Assembly: GCA_026388095.1 (NCBI GenBank) | Contig: JAPLKL010000079.1 | Coordinates: 62,001 to 126,000 of the forward strand | DNA: 64,000 bases | Direction of reading: 5' to 3' | DNA from: Elusimicrobiota bacterium | Lineage (GTDB): Bacteria; Elusimicrobiota; Elusimicrobia; UBA1565; UBA9628 | Shown here: positions 1 through 8,652 of the stretch, piece after piece | How positions within the stretch are numbered: position 1 is the first letter of the stretch | Layout of the letters: each line of letters begins with the position of its first letter | Translations under genes and position numbers: made by a program | Notes under the pieces: model-generated | Database searches by the model: none | What the model was told of the DNA's origin: nothing | Seen by the model: the letters and a program-made list of their open reading frames with translations, nothing else

Positions 1-2
1 TG

Positions 3-233
3 GCCACGCGCTGCCCGTCGGGGCCGGATGAGATCATCGAAGACGGCAGCAGCGGGCTGCTGGTGCCGGTGCGCGACGAGCGGGCCATGGCCGACGCCAT
101 CCTGCGCGTGCTGCGCGAGCCGGACCTGCGCCAACGACTATCCGAGGGGGGGATGCGCCGGGCCGAGGATTTCAGCATGTCCGCGCACATGGCCGGCTAC
201 GAGCGCGTCTTTTCCGAGGTCATGGCCCCGTGA
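3..233 (+). CDS. Glycosyltransferase family 4, C-terminal fragment
   Basis: Only the last 76 residues are inside the window; the 5' part lies upstream. The fragment reads PDEIIEDGSSGLLVP near its start, which is the donor-nucleotide-binding glutamate loop of GT-B, GT4-type glycosyltransferases, followed by the usual helical tail. The family transfers a sugar from a nucleotide sugar to a growing glycan, normally at the cytoplasmic face of the membrane. The stop overlaps the GTG start of the next glycosyltransferase (GTGA), so the two are translationally coupled and probably act on the same polysaccharide. Acceptor and sugar cannot be deduced. Confidence 0.8.
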   Translation, partial: ATRCPSGPDEIIEDGSSGLLVPVRDERAMADAILRVLREPDLRQRLSEGGMRRAEDFSMSAHMAGYERVFSEVMAP

Positions 234-1318
234 GCCGGGTCTGCGCCAGCGTGCTGGTCCGCAACGGGCGCGACGTGGTGGAGCCGTGCCTGGAGAGCCT
301 CCTCCGGCAGAAGCTTCCGGGCGGCAGCGTCGAGATCGTGGCGCTGGACAACGGCTCAGAGGACGGCTCCGGGGCGTTTCTGCGCAAGCTGCAGAAGCGC
401 TGGCCCCGGCTCATCGTGAAGTCGAGCCCGGCCAACATGGGCTTTGCTCCCGGGCACAACGCGGTGCTCAAAGAGAACGCCCAACGCTATGACTATTTCC
501 TGCTCGTCAACCAGGACGCGCGCCTTGAGGGCGAGGACTGCCTGGCCCGCCTCGTTGAAGCGGCGCGGAAACTGGGCGATGAGGCCTTGATCCAGCCCTT
601 GGTGCTCGACCTCTCGGGCCGGCCGGTCTCGGCCGGCCTGGAGCTGGCCTACACCGGGGCCGCGGCCCCGACTTTGGAGCCGGTGCAAAGCGGCGGCAGC
701 GCGCCCGTGGAGATCGCGGCCGTTCACGCGGTGGTCCTGCTCATCAGCCGCAGGGCGCTGGACAAAGTCGGATTTTTGGAGGACTCGTATTTCGCCTACC
801 ATGAGGACGTGGAATATTCTCTGCGCGCCAGACTGCACGGGGTGAGGTCGTGGTGCGTGCCGTCTGCGCGGGCCTTCCACGACCAGCTTCCCGAGCGGTT
901 CCGGAAGAATTTTTTCGCGCAGTATCTGATGGAGCGCAACCGCTACCGCTACCTGCTGAGCTACTTCAGCTGGCCGCTTTTGCTGGCGCTCTTGCCCGCT
1001 TTGCTCGTTCAGGAAGCGGCCATGCTGGCCTGGTTCGGGCTGTGCGGGAATCTGGCCGGAAAATCGCGCGGCTGGAAAGAGACGGCCTTGGACTGGGACC
1101 GGATCATGGCCCTGCGCCGGGCGGGCCGGGAGCTTCTGCGAGTCTCCGCGTTCCGACGGGATTTCTACCTCGCCCACGGCTCCGGCGTGGGCGCGCGCCG
1201 CATCCTTGCCGACCCGGGTTATCCGCTCTGGGCCAAGGCCGGGACCCTGTTGGTCTCAGGCTTCCTGCGCCTCTACGGCGGCGTGTACAAGCTGCTGGTT
1301 TTGGCCGCCTGCCGTTAG
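230..1318 (+). CDS. Glycosyltransferase family 2 (rhamnosyltransferase-like)
   Basis: A 362-residue GT-A glycosyltransferase. The N-terminal nucleotide-binding fold carries DNGSEDGS at about residues 40-47, NMGFAPGHN at 69-77 and the metal/nucleotide motif NQDA at 94-97. The acceptor-side motif YFAYHEDVEYSLRAR lies near 187-201. This spacing is typical of the WbbL/RfbN rhamnosyltransferase-like group. Hydrophobic stretches around residues 245-275 could anchor it to the membrane. The GTG start overlaps the stop of the preceding GT4 gene. It probably adds a sugar to a surface polysaccharide; the sugar is not determined by sequence alone. Confidence 0.85.
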   Translation: MSRVCASVLVRNGRDVVEPCLESLLRQKLPGGSVEIVALDNGSEDGSGAFLRKLQKRWPRLIVKSSPANMGFAPGHNAVLKENAQRYDYFLLVNQDARLEGEDCLARLVEAARKLGDEALIQPLVLDLSGRPVSAGLELAYTGAAAPTLEPVQSGGSAPVEIAAVHAVVLLISRRALDKVGFLEDSYFAYHEDVEYSLRARLHGVRSWCVPSARAFHDQLPERFRKNFFAQYLMERNRYRYLLSYFSWPLLLALLPALLVQEAAMLAWFGLCGNLAGKSRGWKETALDWDRIMALRRAGRELLRVSAFRRDFYLAHGSGVGARRILADPGYPLWAKAGTLLVSGFLRLYGGVYKLLVLAACR

Positions 1319-1335
1319 CTCCCTACCCGTCACTG

Positions 1336-1357
1336 TCGCGAGCGTCAACGCTCGCGA
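1336..1357 (+). repeat. Perfect 9-bp inverted repeat downstream of glycosyltransferase
   Basis: TCGCGAGCG and CGCTCGCGA flank a TCAA loop, 18 bases after the glycosyltransferase stop. There is no run of T after the stem, so it is not a canonical rho-independent terminator, but it lies where transcription of the operon should end. The AT-rich stretch after it (1360-1420) is unlike the surrounding GC-rich DNA. Confidence 0.6.
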
Positions 1358-1530
1358 AACTATTTATAGTCCTATCTATAAAATACTCGCGAATGTGACA
1401 AAAATGTCATTGACAAACATAGCAGCCGGGGCTAACCTTCCGTATTGGTGTTTGTTATACCGGAATAGCCATTTTCATGCTTTGCAGACCAGCCGCGCTG
1501 CTATCGGTTATCTCCGTCGAAGCGGGGCGT

Positions 1531-1887
1531 CTATTTCTTGCGTTCAAACAACCCCCTGGACAAGCGCCGGTTGTTGCGGACGCTGAACCGGTTCAAGGCC
1601 CGGTCCTCGGTCGCCTCGGCGATCTTGTTGAAATCCGCGTTGCGCCTGACGAGGTCGGTCACGAAGCGCCTGTCGATCGCCGCCCATTTGGGGTCCATGG
1701 CCTCGATCTCCTCGTCGAGGCGCGCGACGGCCGCGTCGATCCTGCGGTCCAGACGCTCGACGGCCTGATGCAGTTTGTAGTCCAACTTCTGGTTCATATC
1801 GTCGATCCTGCGGTGGAGGTCCGAGACGGCGACGGTAAGCTCGCGCACTCCGATCTTGAATGTGGGGGCAGCGCTGATTTTTTTCAT
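1531..1887 (-). CDS. Small coiled-coil protein, unknown
   Basis: A 118-residue hydrophilic protein that I do not recognise. Residues about 13-75 form a heptad-like helix with repeated LDRRID, RLDEEI and RIDDM segments, so a coiled coil is likely. There is no signal peptide, membrane segment or Cys cluster, and the C-terminus is basic. It is isolated between convergent and divergent neighbours. A perfect palindrome lies immediately upstream of its ATG (1893-1906) and could be an operator. No function is proposed. Confidence 0.55.
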   Translation of the reverse strand: MKKISAAPTFKIGVRELTVAVSDLHRRIDDMNQKLDYKLHQAVERLDRRIDAAVARLDEEIEAMDPKWAAIDRRFVTDLVRRNADFNKIAEATEDRALNRFSVRNNRRLSRGLFERKK

Positions 1888-2309
1888 GGCGCAATGTTAC
1901 AACATTTCGAAAGTCCGAGTGGAAGTCCGCCTCCTCTGAGGGCGGCGACTCTTGAGCTTGAAAATGTAATTCCCATAACCTCTTTTTAATGTTCTACCTC
2001 GCGGCGCGCGGTAAGAGCGTGAAAAGAGCCGCTACTGCAAGCACGATTTGTTCTCCAAGTCGCCGTCATTGCAGAAGGCGGCCCAATGGAGAACCAGAGG
2101 TGCCAGTCCTGACGTTCGGCTTGGACCTGGCTGCGGGGTTCGGGAACGGCGATTCCTCGTGCTCAGACGGGGGGCTTGGAGGACTCCAGCCGCTGGATGC
2201 GGCCTTCGTGGGCCTCCAGTTTGCCCCGTATTCAATTTTGGCCGGGAATTGAATGCCCGCGGCGGCCAGGGAACAAATCGCGTCCTCGCTCGTATATATA
2301 GGGAGGGCC
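1888..2309. other. Non-coding or degenerate stretch upstream of comM
   Basis: A 422-base gap without a convincing gene. Open frames on both strands here lack plausible composition or a ribosome site. On the minus strand one frame near 2160-2225 reads KLEAHEGRIQRLESSKPPV then stop, resembling the tail of a coiled-coil protein with an in-frame stop upstream, so a decayed gene is possible. The right end contains TATATA (2293-2298) and the GGAGG ribosome site of comM. Confidence 0.4.
1893..1906. promoter_or_regulatory. Perfect 14-bp palindrome before the coiled-coil gene
   Basis: AATGTTACAACATT is self-complementary and begins 6 bases upstream of the minus-strand ATG at 1887. Position and symmetry fit an operator for a dimeric repressor. 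No regulator can be named. Confidence 0.35.
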
Positions 2310-3842
2310 ATGTTATCCAGGATATCGTCGTTCGGTCTGCGCGGGGTGGAGGGTTATCCGGTGATGGTGGAGTTGGATCTGGCCAACGGCCTGCCGGGCT
2401 TCACCACGGTGGGCCTGCCCGACGCCGCGGTGCGCGAATCGCGCGACCGGGTGTGCGCGGCGGTGCGCAACTCAGGCTACCAATTCCCGCAACGCCGGAT
2501 CACGGTCAACCTGGCTCCGGCCCAGTCCCGCAAGCAAGGTTCCCATTTCGACCTGCCCATCGCCTTGGCCGTGCTGGCCGCCTCCGGCCAACTCCCCGCC
2601 GGGGACTGGATGCGGAGCTTCTGCTTCGTGGGCGAGCTGGCCCTCGACGGCGGCCTGCGACCCGTGCGCGGGGTCCTGGCCATGGCGGCCAAAGCCAAGA
2701 GCCAGGGCTTCAGCGGCATCATCGCGCCTCGGGACAATGCTACCGAAGCCGCGGCCACGGGCCTGACCGCATACGGCGCCGTGACCTTGCGCGAAGTGGC
2801 TGATTTCCTGGCCGGGGCGCCGCAGGCTTCTCTGAGCGCGTCCTCAAGGGCCGCAGCTGAGGAAGCCGCAGAGACGGACTTGGATTTCAGCGACGTGCGG
2901 GGCCAGCCCTTGGCCAAACGGGCGTTGGAGATCGCGGCCGCCGGCGGGCATCACATCCTCCTGGTCGGGCCGCCGGGCGCAGGCAAGTCCATGCTGGCCC
3001 GACGGCTGCCGACGATCCTGCCGGAACTGACTCCTGAAGAAGCCCTGGAAGTCACGCGCATCCATGGCGTCTGCCAGGACCGGCACAAAGCCGGCCTCAT
3101 CAGCCGGCGCCCTTTCCGCGCGCCTCATCACGGCGCTTCGCACGTGGCCTTGATCGGCGGCGGACATCTGGCTCGGCCTGGCGAGGTTTCCTTGGCCCAT
3201 GGCGGAGTCCTTTTCCTGGACGAATTGGCGGAGTTCAGCCGGCTGGCTCTGGAATCCCTGCGTCAGCCCTTGGAAGATGGGAAGGTGGTGGTGGCCCGGG
3301 CTCGGGAGACGGTGGAGTACCCCGCTAGGTTCTCCTTGGTCGCCGCGTGCAACCTGTGCCCTTGCGGCTGGCGGGGGCACCCGGTGCGGCCGTGCGCATG
3401 CACGCCCTTGGCCATGGCCCGGTATCTGTCCAGGCTTTCCGGCCCGCTCCTGGACCGCATCGATATGCAGATCGAGGTCTCGCCCGTGGCTTTCGAGCAG
3501 TGGGCAGCCAGCGGCCAGATCAGCCCGGAGGAGACTTCCCGCCGCATCCTGGACCGAGTCCGGAGGGCACGGCAGGTCCAGGTCGAACGCCTCGCGTCTT
3601 CGGGTCTCAGGGTCAACGCCCACATCCCGCCCCGGGACTTGCGCCGTCACTGCGCCCTGGACGCGGCCGGGCTCGGTCTCCTTGAGGAAGCGGCCCGCAA
3701 GCTCGGTCTTTCCGCCCGCAGCTTGGACCGCGTCCTGAGGGTGGCCCGGACTATCGCGGATCTGGATGACAGCCCGGGCGTCTCCATCCGGCATCTGGGC
3801 GAGGCCATGCAATACCGGAGTCTGGAACGGCTGCGGCCATGA
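2310..3842 (+). CDS. comM: YifB/ComM family Mg-chelatase-like AAA+ ATPase
   Basis: A 510-residue protein, the normal family length. The N-terminal Lon-protease-like ChlI domain (about residues 15-170) is followed by an AAA+ module with Walker A GPPGAGKS near 220, Walker B LFLDELAEF near 300, and the family-specific Cys-rich insert ACNLCPCGW..PCACT near 348-365. ComM is a hexameric helicase that promotes branch migration during integration of transforming DNA. The ATG at 2310 is chosen because it begins the conserved MLSRISSFGL start and has an agggagg ribosome site 5-10 bases upstream; an upstream in-frame ATG lacks one. dprA lies 1.5 kb downstream, supporting a competence role. Confidence 0.93.
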   Translation: MLSRISSFGLRGVEGYPVMVELDLANGLPGFTTVGLPDAAVRESRDRVCAAVRNSGYQFPQRRITVNLAPAQSRKQGSHFDLPIALAVLAASGQLPAGDWMRSFCFVGELALDGGLRPVRGVLAMAAKAKSQGFSGIIAPRDNATEAAATGLTAYGAVTLREVADFLAGAPQASLSASSRAAAEEAAETDLDFSDVRGQPLAKRALEIAAAGGHHILLVGPPGAGKSMLARRLPTILPELTPEEALEVTRIHGVCQDRHKAGLISRRPFRAPHHGASHVALIGGGHLARPGEVSLAHGGVLFLDELAEFSRLALESLRQPLEDGKVVVARARETVEYPARFSLVAACNLCPCGWRGHPVRPCACTPLAMARYLSRLSGPLLDRIDMQIEVSPVAFEQWAASGQISPEETSRRILDRVRRARQVQVERLASSGLRVNAHIPPRDLRRHCALDAAGLGLLEEAARKLGLSARSLDRVLRVARTIADLDDSPGVSIRHLGEAMQYRSLERLRP

Positions 3843-3873
3843 GGATGATTCGCTCCGGAGACGGATTTTTTGT

Positions 3874-3879
3874 GATAAT
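3874..3879 (+). promoter_or_regulatory. Extended -10 promoter element
   Basis: TGTGATAAT matches an extended -10 (TG-N-GATAAT). It is followed about 12 bases later by the strong ribosome site TAAGGAGG and the ATG at 3904. It probably starts the transcript through the secreted protein, TPR and HTH genes and possibly dprA-topA. Confidence 0.55.
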
Positions 3880-3903
3880 GTTGCAGCTTTATAAGGAGGT
3901 TCC

Positions 3904-4515
3904 ATGAAGAGTATCCTGGAGCGGATGGCGAGCGCGGCGAGGCTGTGCCTGCCTGCGGTCATGCTCTGCGCCTTGGGCGGCCGGACTGCCCTCGCGGCGC
4001 CCGCGTCGGCTGCGCCGGCGCCCTTCGATAGCGACGCGGCCGAGTGGCCGGAGACGACTTCGGCGCCAGAGGAAGCCCGAATCCCCGACTCGATGCCCGA
4101 GGATATCATCTCGACCGACGCTTTCCGGGGAAGCGGCCGGGACGCTATTTCGCGCAGCATGCCGCGGGAGGCCAGCCTATTCGAAACGTCCGCGCCGCGC
4201 CGACGGGCGCCCAAGGGCTGGAAGGAAGACGGGCAGGTCGCGGAGGCCCATGCCTCGAAAATCGTGCCTGGACCGGGCGACCTGGCCTATGGCCAGATGA
4301 AGAAGGCGGCGCCGGTACGGGTCGGAGACCTGCTCTATGTGCTGCGGCGCGATGTCCCGACCGAGGCCGACGCGGATCCCGACGCCCTCTATCTGGAGCG
4401 CATCGGCGTGGTGCGGGTGGAGTCCGTCCTGCCCAAGGGGCGGGTGAGCCTGCGCGTGCTCAAGTCCGCGACCGAAGTGTCGCCGGCCGACCTCCTGTCC
4501 CGGACGCCGCTATGA
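3904..4515 (+). CDS. Secreted protein of unknown function
   Basis: A 203-residue protein I do not recognise. A Sec signal peptide occupies roughly residues 1-31 (positive start, hydrophobic core, ALAAPASA cleavage region). It is followed by an acidic, Pro/Ser-rich low-complexity stretch to about 110 and a compact C-terminal region (about 115-203). That region contains PGDLAYGQ, VGDLLYVLRR and RIGVVRVESVLPKGRVSLRVL, resembling small beta-rich domains found beside LysM modules; this resemblance is only an impression. A strong TAAGGAGG ribosome site precedes the ATG. The stop overlaps the start of the next gene (ATGATGA), so the two are probably co-translated. Confidence 0.7.
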   Translation: MKSILERMASAARLCLPAVMLCALGGRTALAAPASAAPAPFDSDAAEWPETTSAPEEARIPDSMPEDIISTDAFRGSGRDAISRSMPREASLFETSAPRRRAPKGWKEDGQVAEAHASKIVPGPGDLAYGQMKKAAPVRVGDLLYVLRRDVPTEADADPDALYLERIGVVRVESVLPKGRVSLRVLKSATEVSPADLLSRTPL

Positions 4516-4904
4516 TGAAGTACGTCCTATGCGTCCTGGCCTTGGCCGGCGGATACTACTACCTCAGCCGGCACGCCAGCCTGGAGGCCAGCCTGCAGTA
4601 CGTCACGCAGCACAAGGGCGCCTCCTGGGCCCCGCGCGCCAACTACACCATCGGGTGGATCTATCACCAGCGCGAGGAGTACGGCAAGGCCGAGGCGGCC
4701 TTCACGCAACTGCTGACGGATTACCCGACCGGCCAGTTCGCCGCCCCGGCTCTGGTCTACCTTGAGGACTCGGCGGAGTCAGTCAAAGATTGGGACGCGG
4801 CCAAGGCGGCTTTGGACCGCTACATCGAGGAGCATCCCGACGGCGCCGAGATCAAGCTCATGCGCGAACGGCGGGAGATGCTGCACTATCATCATGGCCT
4901 CTAA
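4512..4904 (+). CDS. Membrane-anchored TPR-like protein
   Basis: About 130 residues. The N-terminus MMKYVLCVLALAGGYYYL is a short hydrophobic segment that could be a membrane anchor or an uncleaved signal. The rest contains helix pairs typical of tetratricopeptide or Sel1-type repeats: PRANYTIGWIYHQREEYGKA followed by AAPALVYLEDSAESVKDW. Such proteins scaffold envelope complexes. Start may be the ATG at 4512 or the adjacent one at 4515. It overlaps both neighbours by a few bases. Confidence 0.65.
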   Translation: MMKYVLCVLALAGGYYYLSRHASLEASLQYVTQHKGASWAPRANYTIGWIYHQREEYGKAEAAFTQLLTDYPTGQFAAPALVYLEDSAESVKDWDAAKAALDRYIEEHPDGAEIKLMRERREMLHYHHGL

Positions 4905-5349
4905 AGGCCCTTTCGCCGCGCGCGTGGCGGCCGGCCTGCGCGCCCGGGGCCTGACCCTCCGCGGCCTGTGCCGCGAGGCCGGACTGGACGCCTCCTTCTT
5001 CTCCAAGGTCCTCGCCGGCAAGCGCAGCCCGCCCTCCGACGAGGCGCTGCTGCGGCGCATCGCCCAGGCCCTGGGCCTCGACGCCGTGGAGCTCATCGTG
5101 GCCGCCGGCCGCATCCCGGCCGAGTGGGGCGCCCTCTGGGAGGATGCTGAACTCTTCCGGGAGGTCCACGCTCGCGCTGCGGGGGGGGGCCAGCGGCCGG
5201 GTGACGCCGATGGGTCGGATCGCCGAGGACGGCGCAGCCGCCCGCAGGCGATGGGCCCCATCGGCGGCAGGACCCGGCCGCCGGAATCCGACGCGGAGCC
5301 GCTGCCGGAGCTTCCGCCGCGGGAGGGTCTCTCGGAGGAGCTCTTGTGA
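4894..5349 (+). CDS. XRE-family helix-turn-helix protein with disordered tail
   Basis: A 151-residue protein whose N-terminal 65 residues are a Cro/C1-type HTH (LTLRGLCREAGLDASFFSKV, then KRSPPSDEALLRRIAQALGL). The remainder from about residue 95 is low-complexity and basic/Pro-rich. That tail is encoded by a run of nine G (5181-5189) and a long inverted repeat (5205-5214 with 5257-5266), so its reading frame could be length-variable. The gene overlaps the preceding TPR gene and the dprA start (GTGA). It is a DNA-binding regulator by fold; its targets are unknown. Position just before dprA hints at local regulation. Confidence 0.7.
   Translation: MASKGPFAARVAAGLRARGLTLRGLCREAGLDASFFSKVLAGKRSPPSDEALLRRIAQALGLDAVELIVAAGRIPAEWGALWEDAELFREVHARAAGGGQRPGDADGSDRRGRRSRPQAMGPIGGRTRPPESDAEPLPELPPREGLSEELL
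5205..5266. repeat. Inverted repeat inside HTH gene tail
   Basis: CGCCGATGGG (5205-5214) is perfectly complementary to CCCATCGGCG (5257-5266). The 42 bases between contain further GC-rich symmetry. It lies wholly in the low-complexity part of the HTH gene, as if a palindromic element had entered the coding sequence in frame. Confidence 0.5.
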
Positions 5350-6317
5350 ACCAGGGGCTCACCGCGGCGCAGGAGCATCTGCTGCGGCTCAACGCCGCCG
5401 CGACCATGGGGGCGGACCGCTCGCGCGGCTTCGACGCCCTCGGCGAATGGCGGCGCGCCCAGGAGATGGGGGTGAGCCTTCTGTTCCGGGACGAGCCCGG
5501 CTACCCGGAGCTGCTGCGTTCGATAACGGACGCCCCGCTGGTCCTGTACGTCTGGGGCCGGCTCGACGCCGGGCGCGACGCCCTGGCTTTCGTGGGCTCG
5601 CGCCAGCCCACGCCTTACGGCCGCCGCATGACGCGACAACTGGTCCGCGACGCGTCCGCGCGCTTCGTCATCACCAGCGGTCTGGCGCGCGGCATCGACA
5701 CGGAAGCCCATCGGGCCGCGCTCGAGTCCCAAGGGACGACTTGGGCGGTGCTGGGCAGCGGGCTGGGGCGCATCTATCCGCCGGAGAACGAGGCCTTGGC
5801 CCGGGAGATCGTCGCCGGCCGCGGCTGCGTGCTCAGCGAGTTCCCCATGGACGCCGAGCCGCTGCCGGGGCATTTCCCGCGCCGCAACCGCATCGTGGCG
5901 GGCTTGTGCTGGGGGACCGTGGTCGTCGAGGGGCGCGACAAGTCCGGTTCGCTGATCACCGCGCGCCTGGCGGCGCAGCAGGGCCGGGAGGTCTTCGCCG
6001 TGCCCGGGCCGGCCGACTCGCCGCTCAGCGAGGCGCCGCTGCGGCTCATCAGCCAGGGCGCCAACATGGTCAGGTGCATGGCGGACATCTGGCCGGAGCT
6101 TCCCCCGTCGTGCCAGGAGGCTCCCGTCCGGCCGCTTGTGGCCCCGGCGCATGAAAAAATCCTACAATTGCTGGGCTCCGAAACGCGCTCCGTCGCGGAG
6201 CTCGGTGCGGAATCCGGCCTGGACATCTCCAGCCTGACCCAGACGCTTTTTGAACTGGAGCTCCAAGACTTGGTCGAAGCCGTGCCTGGACAGCGCTATG
6301 CCAAAAAAAGCAGCTAA
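5346..6317 (+). CDS. dprA: DNA processing protein DprA
   Basis: A 323-residue DprA/Smf. It has the Rossmann-like core with VGSRQPTPYG, TSGLARGIDTEAH, LGSGLGRIYPPEN and the ssDNA/RecA-loading signature FPRRNRIVAGL, then GSLITARLAAQQGREVFAVPG. The C-terminal 70 residues form a winged-helix DML1-like domain. DprA binds incoming single-stranded DNA in the cytoplasm, protects it and loads RecA. Start GTG at 5346 overlaps the HTH gene stop. Its stop lies inside the first codons of topA; the dprA-topA-xer order is a recognised conserved arrangement. With comM upstream, natural transformation is likely encoded. Confidence 0.94.
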   Translation: MNQGLTAAQEHLLRLNAAATMGADRSRGFDALGEWRRAQEMGVSLLFRDEPGYPELLRSITDAPLVLYVWGRLDAGRDALAFVGSRQPTPYGRRMTRQLVRDASARFVITSGLARGIDTEAHRAALESQGTTWAVLGSGLGRIYPPENEALAREIVAGRGCVLSEFPMDAEPLPGHFPRRNRIVAGLCWGTVVVEGRDKSGSLITARLAAQQGREVFAVPGPADSPLSEAPLRLISQGANMVRCMADIWPELPPSCQEAPVRPLVAPAHEKILQLLGSETRSVAELGAESGLDISSLTQTLFELELQDLVEAVPGQRYAKKSS

Positions 6318-8652
6318 GACACCTAAGACGGAGAAGACGGCCAAGAAAGGGACCACGCAGCCCTGCCTGGTGATCGTGGAGTCGCCGGCCAAGGAGCGGA
6401 CCATCGCGCGTCTGCTCAAGGGCTCCTACGTCGTGCGCAGCTCCTTCGGCCACGTGCGGGACCTCCCGGTCAAGAAACTGGGAGTCGATCCGGAGAAGGA
6501 CTTCGCCCCGCAGTATGTCGTCCTGCCCCGGGCCAAGAAGCTGCTCCCCGAGCTCCGGGAGCTGGCCGAGAGATCCCCCGCCGTCTATCTGGCCACCGAC
6601 CATGACCGCGAGGGCGAGTCCATCGCCTGGCACCTAGTCGAGCTCCTGGGCCTGGAAGCCGACAAGGTCCGGCGCATCACTTTCCACGAGATCACCCCTT
6701 CCGCCATCACCGAGGCCCTGGCCGCTCCGCGGTCCATCGACAATCACCTGGTCAACGCCCAGCAGGCTCGGCGCGTCATCGACCGGCTGGTAGGCTACCT
6801 GCTCTCGCCGCTGCTGTGGGCCAAGGTCCAGAGCGGGCTCTCGGCCGGCCGGGTGCAGTCCGTGGCGGTCCGGCTCATCGCGGAGCGCGACCGCGAGATC
6901 AATGCCTTCGCCTCCGAGACCTTCTGGACGCTCGGGGCTGCTCTGGAGCTGCCCGGCAGCCCGCCCCCGTTCGAGGCCCGGCTATCTACTTGGCAGGGCG
7001 AAAAGGTGGAGACCGTGAAGACCACGGACCTGTTCGCCGAGCAGTATCGGGTCAAGACCACCACGCTCAAGACCCCCGAGCAGGTCCGGGACCTCGAGGC
7101 GGCCCTCCGGGGCGCCCCCTTCAAGGTGGTCAAGGTGGAGCGCCGGGAGCTGCGGCGCCGGCCGCCGGCGCCTTTCTCCACGAGCACTCTGCAGCAGGCC
7201 GCCTCCCAGAAGCTGGGCTTCGCGGCCGAGCGCACCATGCGCGTGGCCCAGACCCTCTACGAGGGCGTCGACCTCGGCGGCGGTGAATCCGTGGGCCTTA
7301 TCACCTACATGCGCACGGATTCGTTCTTCATCTCCAAGGTGGCGGCGGCGGAAGCCGCCGCTTTCGCGCGGGAGCATTATGGGCCGGAGTTCGTCCCGGC
7401 TCAGCCGCCGACCTACCAGACCAAGGCGCGCGGCGCCCAGGAGGCGCACGAGGCCATCCGGCCGACCGGCGTGGCCCGCCGGCCCGAGGACCTCAAAGCG
7501 CACCTCAATTCGGACCAGGCCCGGCTCTATGAGCTCATCTGGAAGCGCTTCCTGTCCAGCCAGATGACCGAGGCACTCTACGACACGGTGGCTGCGGACA
7601 TCGAGAGCGGCCCGGCGCTGTTTCGGTCCAGCGGCCGCACCCTCAAATTCGAGGGCTTCCTCAAGGTCCACCAGGTGCCCACTCCCGCGGAGGCGGATGC
7701 CGCCGACGAAGCCGAAGAAGGTGAGGAGGAAGGCTCCCGCCTGCCCCAACTCGCGGAGGGCGACCTTCTTCAGCTGCGCGAGCTCAAGCCGGAGGAGCAT
7801 AAGAGCAGCCCGCCCCCTTGCTACAACGAGGCGAGCCTGATCAAGGCCATGGAGAAGCACGGCATCGGCCGGCCCTCCACCTACGCCCCCACCATCAAGA
7901 CCATCGTCGACCGCGGCTACGTCCGGCGCGGCTTGAAGGACCGTAGGCTCCTGCCCACGGACCTGGGCTTGCTGGTGACGGAGAAGCTCAAACAGCATTT
8001 CCCGGACGTGGTCAGCCTGAGCTACACGGCCGAGGTCGAGGAGCGCCTGGACCAGATCGCCGAGGGCCACGAGACCTGGACCCGGGTGGTCGGCGACTTC
8101 TACCAGCCTTTCAACCGTGCCGTGCAGGCCGCCTCCGTCGAGATGACGGTGTCCAAGGTGGCGCCCAAGCAGTCGGACGAGAAGTGCCCCGTCTGCACCC
8201 AGCCCATGCTCATCCGCGAAAGCCGCTTCGGCAAGTATCTCTCCTGTTCCGCCTTTCCCAAGTGCAAGGGCAAGATCCAACTCGGGCCGGACGGGCAGAA
8301 GATCGTGCCCGAGAAGACCGAGGAAGTCTGCGACGTCTGCGGCAAACCCATGGTCATCCGCACGGGGCGCAAAGGCCGCTTCTTGGCCTGTTCGGGCTAC
8401 CCGGCCTGCAAGAACACCTTCTCCCTCGACGCCGACGGCAAGAAGATCGAGGGCTCCCGCCCTCTGGCGACCAGCCGGAAGTGCCAGAAGTGCGGCAACT
8501 TCATGTGGCTGCGCTTGGGCAAGCGGGGCCATTTCCTGGCCTGTTCGGGCTTCCCGAAGTGCCGCAACATCAAGCCCGTGTCCAAGGAGGACGGGGAGAC
8601 TCTGCGCCTCGAGGCCGAGGCCCTGCGGGCCCAGCGGACTCCTCAGGCCTGA
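6298..8652 (+). CDS. topA: DNA topoisomerase I
   Basis: A 784-residue type IA topoisomerase that relaxes negative supercoils. After a short basic Lys/Thr-rich N-tail the Toprim domain begins with LVIVESPAKERTIARLL and contains the metal motif DHDREGES. The catalytic tyrosine is Tyr337 in GLITYMRTDS. Downstream are HEAIRPTG and the KHGIGRPSTYAPTI signature. The C-terminus holds three topoisomerase zinc ribbons starting CPVC, CDVC and CQKC (about residues 626, 679 and 733). An acidic insert rich in Glu/Asp sits near 465-485. The start is the ATG at 6298, which overlaps the end of dprA by 20 bases. Confidence 0.96.
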   Translation: MPKKAAKTPKTEKTAKKGTTQPCLVIVESPAKERTIARLLKGSYVVRSSFGHVRDLPVKKLGVDPEKDFAPQYVVLPRAKKLLPELRELAERSPAVYLATDHDREGESIAWHLVELLGLEADKVRRITFHEITPSAITEALAAPRSIDNHLVNAQQARRVIDRLVGYLLSPLLWAKVQSGLSAGRVQSVAVRLIAERDREINAFASETFWTLGAALELPGSPPPFEARLSTWQGEKVETVKTTDLFAEQYRVKTTTLKTPEQVRDLEAALRGAPFKVVKVERRELRRRPPAPFSTSTLQQAASQKLGFAAERTMRVAQTLYEGVDLGGGESVGLITYMRTDSFFISKVAAAEAAAFAREHYGPEFVPAQPPTYQTKARGAQEAHEAIRPTGVARRPEDLKAHLNSDQARLYELIWKRFLSSQMTEALYDTVAADIESGPALFRSSGRTLKFEGFLKVHQVPTPAEADAADEAEEGEEEGSRLPQLAEGDLLQLRELKPEEHKSSPPPCYNEASLIKAMEKHGIGRPSTYAPTIKTIVDRGYVRRGLKDRRLLPTDLGLLVTEKLKQHFPDVVSLSYTAEVEERLDQIAEGHETWTRVVGDFYQPFNRAVQAASVEMTVSKVAPKQSDEKCPVCTQPMLIRESRFGKYLSCSAFPKCKGKIQLGPDGQKIVPEKTEEVCDVCGKPMVIRTGRKGRFLACSGYPACKNTFSLDADGKKIEGSRPLATSRKCQKCGNFMWLRLGKRGHFLACSGFPKCRNIKPVSKEDGETLRLEAEALRAQRTPQA

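Noticed and set aside
1410-1438. TTGACA with a TAACCT 17 bases downstream, a possible plus-strand promoter
   Set aside because: Nothing on the plus strand downstream could be its product, the -10 match is poor, and the next gene is on the minus strand. An unseen small RNA is not excluded.
1989-2311. Open frames of 67-87 codons between the coiled-coil gene and comM
   Set aside because: No ribosome sites, implausible residue composition, and mutual overlap on both strands. Only a short decayed coiled-coil-like tail is hinted at.
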